Shown here: in pieces, positions 12,701-21,542 of the stretch | Position numbering within the stretch: the stretch's first letter is position 1 | How the letters are laid out: each line of letters starts with the position of its first letter | Assembly: GCA_902459845.2 (NCBI GenBank) | Contig: CABPSV020000046.1 | Location: 1 to 39,873 of the forward strand | Origin: Hepatocystis sp. ex Piliocolobus tephrosceles | Lineage: Eukaryota > Apicomplexa > Aconoidasida > Haemosporida > Plasmodiidae | Direction of reading: 5' to 3' | DNA length: 39,873 nt | Translations under genes and position numbers: made by a program | Notes under the pieces: model-generated | Database searches by the model: none | What the model saw: the letters and a program-made list of their open reading frames with translations, nothing else | Told to the model about the DNA's origin: nothing

Positions 12701-13314
12701 TTAACTTTATCTGTAGCCTTATTATTAACTTTATCTCTAGCCTTATTTATAACATCTTTTTCATTTATAACATATTCGTACAAGTACTGTTTGAATGTAT
12801 CGATGTCTTTAATATCTTCGCTCTTGAACAGAATATAAATAAATTTGAATATGTTATAAACACATGAGTTAGTAATAAATTCTTTATGTTTTCCGTTTTT
12901 AATAAGTTTTAATAGTTGAAATAGGTTTTGAATTTGTAGTTGCAATTTTTGAGCTTCTTCTCCCTCCTCTATCTCTTCTATCTCCTCTTCTACTTTTTCT
13001 TCTATTTTTTCTTCTACTTTTTTTTCTACTTTTTTTTCTACTTTTTTTTCTACTTTTTTTTCTACTTTTTCTTCTACTTTTTCTTCTACTTTTTTTTCTA
13101 CTTTTTCTTCTACTTTTTTTTCGACCTTTATTTCTGATCCATCTCCTTTCCTTTTATCGTTCAAACTTTTCGATTTTTCTTTTAAATACTTTCTACATAC
13201 ATTAGTAAATTCTTTAGTGATGGATTTTATTTGTTTTTCATAAATGGATTCACTTTGATAGTTGCTATAAATAAGCTCTTCTATAGACCAAAAAATTGTT
13301 TTTAAACAAGCCAT
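9760..13314 (-). CDS. TTC27: TPR protein, TTC27 homologue
   Basis: Single-exon 1184-aa protein. The C-terminal third (about 830-1130) matches the TTC27/Emw1 pattern: FKLKTVDRCVAQVNELLKE, then FNMFNDLKMWDEAITCLINA (human: LEMWEDVVICYERA), KKTPSLLCLYG (human: KETPSLYCLLGD), and consecutive TPRs AARLIGTYYFHKESYNESYT, NPNALFLLGCACMNIKKNDE and AYGNLAYLHAQNGSLKIAKI. Emw1 works in yeast cell-wall and secretory maintenance; the role in Plasmodium is unknown. The protein is longer than human TTC27 (843 aa) because of inserts: a Lys-Val-Glu-Glu array (nt about 12990-13135), a Lys-Val-Asn-Asp/Asn-Lys-Ala-Thr array (about 12595-12745) and an Asn-Ser-Cys-Lys-Pro array (about 11190-11330). It is divergent from the uS15 gene. 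Confidence 0.85.
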   Translation of the reverse strand: MACLKTIFWSIEELIYSNYQSESIYEKQIKSITKEFTNVCRKYLKEKSKSLNDKRKGDGSEIKVEKKVEEKVEKKVEEKVEEKVEKKVEKKVEKKVEKKVEEKIEEKVEEEIEEIEEGEEAQKLQLQIQNLFQLLKLIKNGKHKEFITNSCVYNIFKFIYILFKSEDIKDIDTFKQYLYEYVINEKDVINKARDKVNNKATDKVNNKATDKVNDKTSNKVNNKATDKVNDKTSNKVNDKVKEESIDFSHTIHDSDSFNFLTDCHVFFYEIQILLCCCVFLNMFIQYNWTGPATLNNVYDEILDATNVPTESIFFYEFMEIIKNRKKTFIDSCLILLLVEGEYIYEDCSSIILFCLCKLFFDLLNKHKSDIKPFNYNIMDEKYEMKEVKDANNGKNTFNSNEKKNQTKQYSYNYSEFKQNQIVKTKFLWQARIYFFWHRLFILRNSEYLYTLKYHILIKPLRIFKKIKLLNSDFELLHKEVDTPIQYDVYDEDNEYMSIYYRSRDELDFVKNCQLFFENIEISKNFKIYILSNYSLYLCFFNIPHAYNKLIDIISDLSQFSYSFTGCLGIKRKYQKIPATILVLKTKLADQEDITSNIIKEIDPLSVYDILRSDFKVLEQEQEEKREKNNNHLSNSQKDLPVVIVKSGNGSILSNDASNDECSTKQNSADLSNVEPNSGELSNVEPNNGKPNSCKPNSCKPNSCEPNNGDISSPDNSAKQEDGEKVIWKLKDLDPNTDILEEPYFIDSQNNFFRILSFNEQITLINYCYSIIKFNPYYDEIKFEKLSAIISRCLKSYDVITEKNTTYDKNNLQQISYQNWLLHSCILFYKFKYESFKLKTVDRCVAQVNELLKEFYLDKPEYFKRLQFVYDIYYPTVWELKKELGHVMLKTGSSMSAFNMFNDLKMWDEAITCLINANRKEEANELLKKQLKEKKTPSLLCLYGMINKNQSLDYFMESWVLSNYKYSKAARLIGTYYFHKESYNESYTYLTKALEICPLNPNALFLLGCACMNIKKNDEAINAFTRMVSMTNDNIDKAYGNLAYLHAQNGSLKIAKICINQAVKMQNNNWKNWDTYLKLSILQKDMESFCKAISMLCVLKKTDNIDSWVYDFICSFVKEDEPTIVPNKTALFYLDQIITTMKQASEHISSNAAFWRAYSILLYIKGDFINSFNKRIKEIRSLEVN
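12590..13135 (-). repeat. coding tandem repeats in TTC27 N-terminal half
   Basis: Two in-frame arrays inside the gene. At about 12990-13135, 12-base units encode KVEEK/KVEKK runs. At about 12595-12745, units of about 30 bases encode NKATDKV and DKTSNKV variants. Both keep frame and show copy-to-copy homogeneity, typical of replication slippage in Plasmodium coding regions. Confidence 0.85.
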
Positions 13315-14578
13315 TTTTGAATTTTTACTTTTAAAAAAAAAAAAATATGCAAATAATTTTTAATAATTAACAGGGCAGTACCCCAAAAATGTAAATTTAA
13401 GTTCGAAATATGCATATATACATATATGTATGCATATATATGTACATAACATGTACGTATATATGAAATTAAAGCAAATTCTAGAAGGTTGAATAAAAAA
13501 AAAAACAACAAATGAAACACAAAATAACAAGTATAAGAACAATGACGATTATTGAGTTTAAGATAACTTTAGTAATAATGATAATGTTATATATATATGA
13601 AAATATATTTAACATGCATCAGTATGTGTTACCATAATAAGTATTCGTGGCAATGCTGATCTTTAATTTTATTTGAAAAAAAAAAAGGAACAAAAATAAA
13701 GGAACAAAAAAAAGGAACAAAAATAAAGGAACAAAAAAAAGGAACAAAAATAAAGGAACAAAAAAAAGGAACAAAAATAAAGGAACAAAAAAAAGGAACA
13801 AAGATATTTTTTTTTGTAAAAATGGTTTACTTTTATTTTTTCTTCTTGTGTGTTTTTTTTTTTTTTTTTTTCTCATTTATGTTTTTATTTTTTCGCCTCA
13901 TTTGTGTTTTCATTTTTTTCCTTTTTTATATTGGTGGGTGTTTGTTTTTTTCCTACGTTCCATTTTTATAATGTTATAAGTTACTTTTACGCATTGTTAT
14001 AATTTATCCGAATTTTTTTTTTTTTTTTTTTTTTTTCTTAAGTCATTATTAATTCTCTGATATATTCTCATGTTCACAACATCTTTTAGTTTCAAATATA
14101 GAGATATAAAAAAAAAAAAGAAAAAAAAAAAGTGTTATTTTACATTCATACTATTACTAATTATTAACATTATTGCTATTTCTACTGTTATTATCGTCGT
14201 TGTCATCATTATTACTATATGTTCTCCCTATATATTGACCTTATTTTTATTTTCTGTTTTTACCAATTCAGGATTTATTAAATTGGGTATATAAAAAAAA
14301 AAAGCAAACAATTTAAAAACATTCTTTTACCTGTTATCGCTTTTTTTTTTTTTTTTTTTTTTTTTTAACACTGTGTTGTTTTGCAAGCTTTACATAATAA
14401 TGATGTGTATGTATATATATTCATATTAATATACATTGGTTCTGCATCTTATGCCAGCTTTTTCTTAAACAACAACAAAAAAAAAAGTATAAAAGTATAA
14501 AAGTATAAAAGTATAAAAAAAATAGAAACACGCGTAACGACAAGTATTAACAGCACGCACTAAAACGCGCGCCGAAAC
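13315..14578. other. divergent intergenic region TTC27/uS15 with 27-bp array
   Basis: Head-to-head spacer that must hold both promoters. It contains a 27-bp tandem array (13687-13801), poly(T) at 13857-13870, 14017-14036 and 14341-14366, and a short TATAAAAG repeat near 14487-14517 just before the uS15 start. No specific promoter motif can be supported. The ORFs in this stretch are low complexity. Confidence 0.6.
13687..13801. repeat. 27-bp tandem array (GGAACAAAAATAAA + GGAACAAAAAAAA)
   Basis: Four full 27-bp copies at 13687, 13714, 13741 and 13768 and a partial fifth. Each copy is itself two related half-units of 14 and 13 bp that share GGAACAAAAA. Confidence 0.9.
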
Positions 14579-15473
14579 ATGAACAGCCTTCGAAAAACAC
14601 TGATAGAAAACAGTTTTTCTTTTCTTTCCAAAAACAATATAAATTGGTTAAAATGCGCAAAGCGATATGAATCAAGGGCAAAGGCACACAGATATACAGG
14701 AATAGTAGCAGTAAAAACACACGCCCCCAAAACAGAATGGTATTTAAAAGCAGAACGTGATTTTTTAAATGAAAGAAGTAGAATACCCAATGGGTATATT
14801 GGTTTGTGGCAATATGATGATATAAAAAATTTAAAATTAAATACAATAAATATGCTAAGTTTAAATTGCGCTAATAATAAACAATTACATAAATTTAAAA
14901 AATTAACTATAAGAAGATTATTACAAAGAAGACCATTTGATACTGGAAGTCCAGCTGTACAAATAGGATGTCTTACTGAAAAAATTTTAAATTTAAGAGC
15001 TCACTTAATTCAAAAATTTAAAGATCATCCAAAAAAAAGAACAATGTCTATATTATTAGCTAGGAGACAAAAACTAATGAAATATTTATATAAAACAGAT
15101 TTTGAATTATATAAACATACATGTAACTTATTAAAAATCAAATGTATTTATTTTGCCATACCAGATTCAAGAGATAGAGCAAAAGCAATTAATGCAGCTG
15201 CTATTGATGGTGATAGATGTAAATTCTTAATCAGGCAAAAATTATGGAAAGGAAAATATCGACCTAGGCCAGTAAAAACTTCAAAAGGTCAAACGGTTCG
15301 ATATACTAGACATCCTATTGAACAACCACCTTCAGATTATGCTCTACCAAAAGAATACAAACCACAAGTATCAAATTCCTGGCCTTATGGTGTTAAAGAA
15401 GAATACGAAAAAGGAATTTATACAGTTCATAATCCGACAGCTCCTGGTTTGGGCTACTGTCCTGTTCCCATGT

Positions 15474-15481
<8 letters not shown>
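14579..15481 (+). CDS. organellar small-subunit ribosomal protein uS15
   Basis: Intronless 300-aa protein. The uS15 core lies at about 103-180: FDTGSPAVQIGCLTEKILNL, then HLIQKFKDHPKKRTMSILLA and RRQKLMKYLYKTD. This matches the bacterial S15 pattern GSPEVQIALLTERI...HL..H.KD...RRGLL.LV.KRR.LL.YL. It binds the central domain of small-subunit rRNA. The extensions (about 100 aa before, 120 after) and the Arg/Lys-rich N-terminus with few acids suggest a mitochondrial ribosomal protein rather than cytosolic uS15, which has a different N-terminal domain. Apicoplast targeting is less likely since no clear signal peptide is seen. It converges with ISD11, another mitochondrial protein. The TAA stop runs directly into a 45-base genomic A tract. 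Confidence 0.85.
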
Positions 15482-15527
<46 letters not shown>

Positions 15528-15849
15528 TAGATTTATTCCATTGGATGGTGCACATTGTACATATGGTGAATTTATATATGTATATGCATGTTACAACGTT
15601 TGTTTGTTTGTTTGTTTGTTTTTTTTTTATTCAAAAGTAAAAACATGATTTGCTTTAAATAATTTTTTTTTTCTTTCCTTTAACAAAAAGAAGCATGATT
15701 TTTTTTTACAGTTGCATTTTTTTTTACATCATATCATATTCTATTATATGTTAGTTTTTCTTTTTCGTGTTTACTCAAATAAGTGTGTATACTATCACAC
15801 GTGTGTGGTTATTTACATTTATATACATGCATTGTGCATATTATTGTTA

Positions 15850-15885
<36 letters not shown>

Positions 15886-16028
15886 CTACACGTAGGCGCA
15901 TACGCTAGCACATATACTAGTATAACCTACACATATGACATATATATATTTTATATTCTTCAGCAATTCAAATGAATTGTTATTTTTTGAACAATTCAAA
16001 TAAATTATTATTTTAGAATTCAAAAAAA
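15482..16028. other. convergent 3' spacer uS15/ISD11
   Basis: It starts with the A tract (to 15525), followed by a (TTTG)n at 15599-15620 and a second poly(A) at 15853-15883. Short direct repeats of GAATTCAAATAAATTATT type lie at 15965-16035 just 3' of the ISD11 stop. No gene seen. Confidence 0.6.
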
Positions 16029-16654
16029 TTATTTTATCACTAATGGTTTGTCAACGTGATATAAATTATGTATTATTGTTTGTCTCTTCAGCATATTAAG
16101 AAATTCAGTGGATTCATTTTCAAAAGTTTTTAATTCTTCACTATTGTAATTAGGGTTACTAAAAAAAACTCTAAAATTTTCTTTGGCCTATAAAAAAGTA
16201 AAAAAATAAAAAAATGTAAATCGTTATATATGTACATTATTAGGTTTGTAAAACTACACAACCATTTTTTTTTTTTTATATATTGGTGTTTAGCAAATCA
16301 TAACTCTTCTCTTTTTTTTTCTGTTATTTTTTTTCTGTTATTTTTTTTCTGTTATTTTTTTTCTGTTATTTTTTTTCTGTTATTTTTTTTCTGTTATTTT
16401 TTTTCTGTTATTTTTTTTTGCTATATTTCTCTGCTATTTTTTTCTGCTAATTTAGTACGCATTGGCACAACTTTTTTTAAATTTTATAAAAAACAGAGTT
16501 GTATGTGTAAATTCTTTTTATATATTATTCAAACCTTGTTAGTGAAGTAGATGTTATAATTTACGTTCTCAAATTTTGATGCTTCATTCAAAATGTGTCG
16601 ATACAATGTTTTAATTTGTTTTATGTTATTTGTTTTCATTATTTTATATTGCAT
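16029..16654 (-). CDS. ISD11: ISD11 (LYRM4), Fe-S cluster assembly LYR protein
   Basis: Two exons, 16535-16654 and 16029-16187, join through a 347-base GT-AG intron (donor AACAAG/GTTTGA, acceptor TTTTTTATAG/GCC). The product is 92 aa, against 91 in human ISD11. It contains LYR (17-19) in KTLYRHILNEASKFENVNYN, which lines up with human LYRAMLRESKRFSAYNYR. It then has FTNKAKENFRVFF (human VRRIRDAFREN) and LKRQTIIHNLYHVDKPLVI (human IRRQVHIGQLYSTDKLII). ISD11 binds and stabilises the cysteine desulfurase NFS1 together with acyl-carrier protein in mitochondria. The start is ATG 16652-16654, since an in-frame TAA lies two codons further upstream; Met6 is an alternative. Each exon is too short to be conspicuous alone. 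Confidence 0.93.
16321..16418. repeat. 14-bp array in the ISD11 intron
   Basis: Seven 14-bp units (CTGTTATTTTTTTT) lie inside the ISD11 intron. Read on the transcript strand each unit ends in ATAACAG, so the intron contains seven consecutive AG dinucleotides before the true acceptor. Confidence 0.9.
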
Positions 16655-16656
16655 AA

Positions 16657-16740
16657 ATGTTTATGTAAATGTTTATGTAAATGTTTATGTAAATGGGTAT
16701 GTAAATGGGTATGTAAATGGGTATGTAAATGGGTATGTAA
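16657..16740. repeat. 12-bp array abutting the ISD11 start codon
   Basis: Seven 12-bp units: three ATGTTTATGTAA (16657-16692) and four ATGGGTATGTAA (16693-16740). The array ends two bases from the ISD11 ATG, so it is the immediate 5' leader. Its plus-strand ORF (Val-Tyr-Val-Asn runs) is not a credible protein. Confidence 0.9.
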
Positions 16741-17299
16741 ATGACTATTATAAAAAGAAATTCAAAAATTTAGAAAAGTTTTATAAAACGTATAACTTTT
16801 CTTTAATTGGACAGTTATTATTTTATTTAAAAAAAAACAAAATAAAGTATTGTTTAATAAATAGCGTTTAATATGTTATAAACAGTTTAAGCCTTTTTTT
16901 TTTCTCATAACTGAAAGTTGTTATATACGCATAATATGTATACATAGAAGGAAACACCTTTTTCTCTATGTTCTGTCCAATATTTAAAATTTGAATATAT
17001 TACATTTATACATGTAAATATTTTGAAATATATATTTTTTATGTACAAAGTGTTTTTTTTATGCGATGCTTTGTATTCAGAATTTTATTTAAATAGGCTT
17101 CTTTTATTTTAAATAAGTTTTTTTTTTTTTTTTATTGTTGACTTTTTTATTGTTGACTTTTTTATTGTTGATTTTTTTATTGACTTTTTTTTTTTTTTTT
17201 TTTTTTTTTTAACTTTATTGGAGGTTGATTCAGATATTTATGAATTACTTAAAAAATCAAAATTTGTTTAAAAAATGTTTTAAAGTGTTAAAAGCTGAA

Positions 17300-17351
17300 A
17301 TGGCTAAACGAAATGGCTAAACGAAATGGCTAAGCGAAATGGCTAAGCGAA
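17300..17351. repeat. 13-bp array (ATGGCTAARCGAA)
   Basis: Four perfect-length 13-bp copies: two with AAACG and two with AAGCG. It lies in the ISD11/MNS1 spacer. The period is not a multiple of three and no reading frame is maintained. Confidence 0.9.
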
Positions 17352-17898
17352 ATGTAAAAAATTAAAAATATGGAAAAAAAAGTAAAAAAAAAAATAAAGT
17401 CAAAGCGCTTAATTGTTAAAACAAATATGCAAAATAACACATTTAAATGTTCGTACATACATAAGAATGAGGCTTTATGCGTTGAAAAAAAAAAAAAAAA
17501 AAATTAATAATACATACATATATATATATAAATTAATTTTTTTTTTTTTACATTTACTATTTTAAAAATACATGTTTGTTTTTATTTTGTATAGGCAACA
17601 CATACATCATACCTACATACGTGCATATATATATATATATATATATACAAATGTATATATACATTTATGTACACGTGTTATGCTTAGTTTTTAAAAATAC
17701 GTACATCCATGCATCTTTCATATAACATAAGCCCTATTTTTATTTATTTATTTATTTTTTTTTTTTTTTTTCCAAGTGATAACTAAAGCTAAGTATGATG
17801 TTTTTGATTATTTTTGAAAACAATATGTGTAGTAATCTTTTTTTTTGGTTATAATGTAAACGAACCTTCATGGGAGTTCTAAAGTCGTTTTGCATATG

Positions 17899-18066
17899 TT
17901 TTAATCCGTACGTTTTAATTCGTACATTTTAATTCGTACGTTTTAATTCGTACGTTTTAATTCGTACGTTTTAATTCGTACGTTTTAATTCGTACGTTTT
18001 AATCCGTACGTTTTAATTCGTACGTTTTAATTTGTACGTTTTAATTCGTACGTTTTAACTCGTGTG
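17899..18066. repeat. 14-bp array, twelve copies (TTTTAATTCGTACG)
   Basis: Twelve 14-bp units in tandem, mostly identical, with substitutions such as CC for TC, TTTG for TTCG and ACATTTT. Nearly every unit carries the palindrome CGTACG and two CpG steps, giving a CpG-rich block in an otherwise CpG-poor spacer. Confidence 0.92.
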
Positions 18067-18927
18067 TTTTAAAAATATGTACTTAATTATGCACACTTGT
18101 AATTTTTTACAAGTATATAGAAATCCTCAAATGTTATAAAGTTTTTTCATGACTAACATGAATTTTGCTAACCTGTTTTCTTTTAACTTAAAAAAAAAAA
18201 AAAAGGTAGTCTTATATTATTCTAGTTTTTATTGTCTAAGTGAGTATATTATAATTTAAGGTCTATCGTGTCAACACAGATGCAGAGCAACTGTTAATGC
18301 GTAATGGAGGAATGTCGCGAATTGCTAAAAAAAAAAAAAAAAAAAAAAAAAAAGACATAAAATGGTACGACATAAAATGGCATGACATAAAATGGCATGA
18401 CATAAAAGAACCATTTGAGCAATAATGACACAAACAAACGAAGTGACTAATTTATACAAATTGAACTACATTGTTTGTTATTAGTACATTTCTTTTGTTA
18501 TTACTTTCAAACAATTTAATTAATTAAAAATGTTTTGCAGATAGCATTAAAATTTTTTGGTAGATAACATTAAATTTTTTTTGGTAGATATCATTAATTA
18601 ATTTTTTTTTTTTTTTTTTTTTTTATTTTTTAGAATACCATTTTATTCACGTTTTAGACATATATATACACTTTAGAAAAAAATGTTCAAATTATGATAC
18701 ATTTTCTACTTATACTAGTTTTGAATAAATAAAAAAAAAAAATATATATTATATATATATATATTTTTGTTATTAAGACAAAGTTCTACACATTTATAAG
18801 ACACAAAAAAAAAACATACTTTTGAATATATAAATTAACATATTTTTAAAAACAATTTATATCACGTATATTTTATATATATTTATTTATGTGACATGAA
18901 TAGAAAACATATTTTTTTGCTGTAAAA

Positions 18928-18980
<53 letters not shown>

Positions 18981-19054
18981 TTTTTTTTTTTTTCTTTCTT
19001 ATAACTTACCTTCCCTTGTGTGACACACACTAACCATTCTACTGTTCGCCTGAA

Positions 19055-20521
19055 ATGAAAAGGTACACTGAAAAAAACATCAACGCCAGAATTCAAAGAG
19101 ATCAAAAAAATGAATATGCTCGTGAAAGAATTAGAAATGAGTTAAAAATTGATAGTTATAGCAAGATTCAGGGTATATCTATTGATAAGGCTGAAAATGC
19201 GCAAAAAAAAAAAGAAGAAGAAAATCTGAAAAGAGAATATGAATATGATAAAGGTATAACAGGGGATAATGTTATTGAAGAGACTGATGAAGGATATTTT
19301 GATTTTGACAGTAAAAAATGTAAAGAACTAAAAATTAAGCAAGGATTGTTGTTAAGTGAAAAACAAAAGGCTGAAAAAGAAGCTCAAGATCAGATACTTC
19401 GAGAAAAAGCTGCTGAACAAGCTTTACAAAATGATGAAGAATATAAAAAATTAAAAAATAAATTAGAAGAAATAGCTGTCTCAAAAGCTAGAGAAAATCA
19501 AATAAAAGAAGCTAAACTTTTAAAAGAAAAAGAATTACAAGAAGAAGAAGCAAGAATTAAAAAAGAAGCTGAAAATATTTTAGCAAAAGAAAAACAAGAA
19601 AATAATAAAACACAAAATAAACAGTACGAAAAAATAATTGAAACGAAAAATGAAATACAAAAACAAATGAATGAAAATATAAAAAAAAAAAAACAAGAAA
19701 GGTATGGTAATGTAAAAGAAAGAGACATGGTAGAAAATTTAGTCAGAAATTATCAAGAAGAAGAAAGAAAGAAAAAAGAAGAAGAACTAATAAAACAAAA
19801 AAAATTACTAAAAGATTTTCAAGAACAAATTGAATTAAAAAATAAAAAAAAAATGTTAGAAAAACAAAAAGAATTAGAAGAAGAACGAAAAAATCAAGAA
19901 TATATTAAAGCTAGAGAAGAAAAAATGAAACAATTTTATGCAAAAAAAGAACAGAAAAATTTAGAAAAACAAAAAATAGTTAATCAATTAGCTTATAAAG
20001 AATATCTATTAAATAAAGAAAAAGAAACATTAGATGAGTTACTCGATAAAATATATATAGAAGAACATGATTTTAAAAATAAACAAAAAGAAATAAAAGA
20101 AAATCAAAGAAAATTACAAATTAAAAATGAAATGATTAAACAACTAGAAAAAGACATTAAATTAAAAGAAGAATTAAGACAAAAAGAAATAGAAGAAGAT
20201 GAAAAAAGAAAAATACAAATATTAGAAGAAAAAAAAAAATTAGACAAAATTGATCAATATACAGAACAAAAAAGAAAAGAAAAATTAATGCAATATAAAA
20301 AAGAAATATATGAAGCTTTTCAACAAAAAAAAGAACAAGTCAAAAATGAAAGAAAATTAGAACATGAAGAAAAACAAAAACTTTTAGACGAACAAAAAAA
20401 ATATGAAGAACTTATCTATCAAGAGAAGAAAAAATTATTGGATAAATATAGTCAAGATCTTTTAGAAAACTTACCAAAAGATGTTTGCGAAAAGTTGAAA
20501 AAGCAAAATATTATCACCTGA
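19055..20521 (+). CDS. MNS1: TPH-domain coiled-coil protein, MNS1-like
   Basis: Intronless 488-aa protein, almost entirely charged coiled coil (Glu, Lys, Gln, Arg) from about residue 60 to the end. This is the trichohyalin-plectin-homology type seen in axonemal MNS1, CFAP45 and CFAP53. Length is close to human MNS1 (495 aa), and MNS1 is my best guess from length, the continuous helix and the NPKDVCEKL-type short C-terminal cap (LPKDVCEKLKKQN). MNS1 is a microtubule inner protein of the ciliary doublet; in Plasmodium it would serve the male-gamete axoneme. Coiled coils are compositionally biased, so the family choice is less sure than the gene itself. No signal peptide or membrane segment. Confidence 0.75.
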   Translation: MKRYTEKNINARIQRDQKNEYARERIRNELKIDSYSKIQGISIDKAENAQKKKEEENLKREYEYDKGITGDNVIEETDEGYFDFDSKKCKELKIKQGLLLSEKQKAEKEAQDQILREKAAEQALQNDEEYKKLKNKLEEIAVSKARENQIKEAKLLKEKELQEEEARIKKEAENILAKEKQENNKTQNKQYEKIIETKNEIQKQMNENIKKKKQERYGNVKERDMVENLVRNYQEEERKKKEEELIKQKKLLKDFQEQIELKNKKKMLEKQKELEEERKNQEYIKAREEKMKQFYAKKEQKNLEKQKIVNQLAYKEYLLNKEKETLDELLDKIYIEEHDFKNKQKEIKENQRKLQIKNEMIKQLEKDIKLKEELRQKEIEEDEKRKIQILEEKKKLDKIDQYTEQKRKEKLMQYKKEIYEAFQQKKEQVKNERKLEHEEKQKLLDEQKKYEELIYQEKKKLLDKYSQDLLENLPKDVCEKLKKQNIIT

Positions 20522-20672
20522 ATTTTATGCATAAAAATATGTCCATATTCATACATGTGTGTGTAAGCATTTAGGAGTTATAAAATTAAACTATATCTTA
20601 AAAGTTTAAACTTAAAAAATGGAAAACATATACATAATATATATATATATATTCATAATTTCTTATAAAGCT

Positions 20673-20704
<32 letters not shown>

Positions 20705-20896
20705 TGGTTAATAGTAACGAACAGGTATATTTTCACGTTTGAATCCATCATACATATTTATATATTATAAACACTTAAAACGTAATGCATACACGTAGTA
20801 ACTTTTATTTTTAACAATGTAAATACATTCACTCTTTTCGCTCCTTACACATACATACATATACATATGTACATACACATATATATATATATATAT

Positions 20897-20927
<31 letters not shown>

Positions 20928-21207
20928 CGCGTGTGAGCATTTTTTTTTAACTCTTTATTGACGTAGCGTAAAATGAAAAGTATTAAATACGTTATGCATG
21001 TGTGTAAATTATACAAATATTTTTTTTTTTTTTTGCCACCATTATAAACAAATGTGTTGAATATAGCCGTGTATAAATATATATTAGCATTACGCGAACA
21101 CACCTATATATATATATATATAATATAAAACATTAAAACGGAATAATAAAATAATGAATAATAATCAAAAGGACGAGTAAAACAAAAATAACGAGTTAGA
21201 CAGTTAT

Positions 21208-21243
<36 letters not shown>

Positions 21244-21542
21244 TTTTTTTTTTTTTAAATCTCATACAACACACACATCTTAAAAAGTAGTATTATGATT
21301 CACATTTTTTTTGTTTACCAATTTATAACACATTGCCGAAAACACTAGTGTCTTGATGTGAGTATTGACTCTTTCCTCTTCGTCTCTTTCTGTTCCCTAC
21401 CTTACCTTTCCTTACCATCCCCTCCCCTCCCCTTTTCTTTATATTTTTTTTTTTTTTTTTTTTCTTTTAATAAATATATTTATATGCAAACTTATCTTAA
21501 TACGTATGCAATGTACCCAATTACCTCCCCCCCAAAAAAAAA
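20522..21542. other. convergent spacer MNS1/SMU1
   Basis: 3' regions of two convergent genes. It contains poly(A) near 20677-20703, two (TA)n blocks at 20879-20927, poly(T) near 21211-21256, a CCCCTCCCCTCC-like pyrimidine stretch near 21418-21432 and a C7 run at 21527-21533 next to A9. No gene supported. Confidence 0.6.

Larger units (their letters stand above)
16741..19054. other. divergent intergenic region ISD11/MNS1 with several arrays
   Basis: A 2.3-kb head-to-head spacer. It holds poly(T) at 17187-17210, a 13-bp array (17300-17351), (TA)n at 17627-17646, a 14-bp array (17899-18066), poly(A) at 18327-18353 followed by 15-bp GACATAAAATGGCAT repeats (18354-18408), poly(T) at 18603-18624 and a 48-base T run at 18931-18978. 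No coding exon is recognised. Confidence 0.6.

Noticed and set aside
12940..13137. Plus ORF of Tyr-Phe-Phe-Phe repeats; similarly plus ORFs at 12559-12867 and 11066-11548
   Set aside because: Antisense shadows of the in-frame repeats of TTC27.
17899..18066. CRISPR-like array
   Set aside because: Units are contiguous with no unique spacers; this is a eukaryotic minisatellite. The same holds for all other arrays here.
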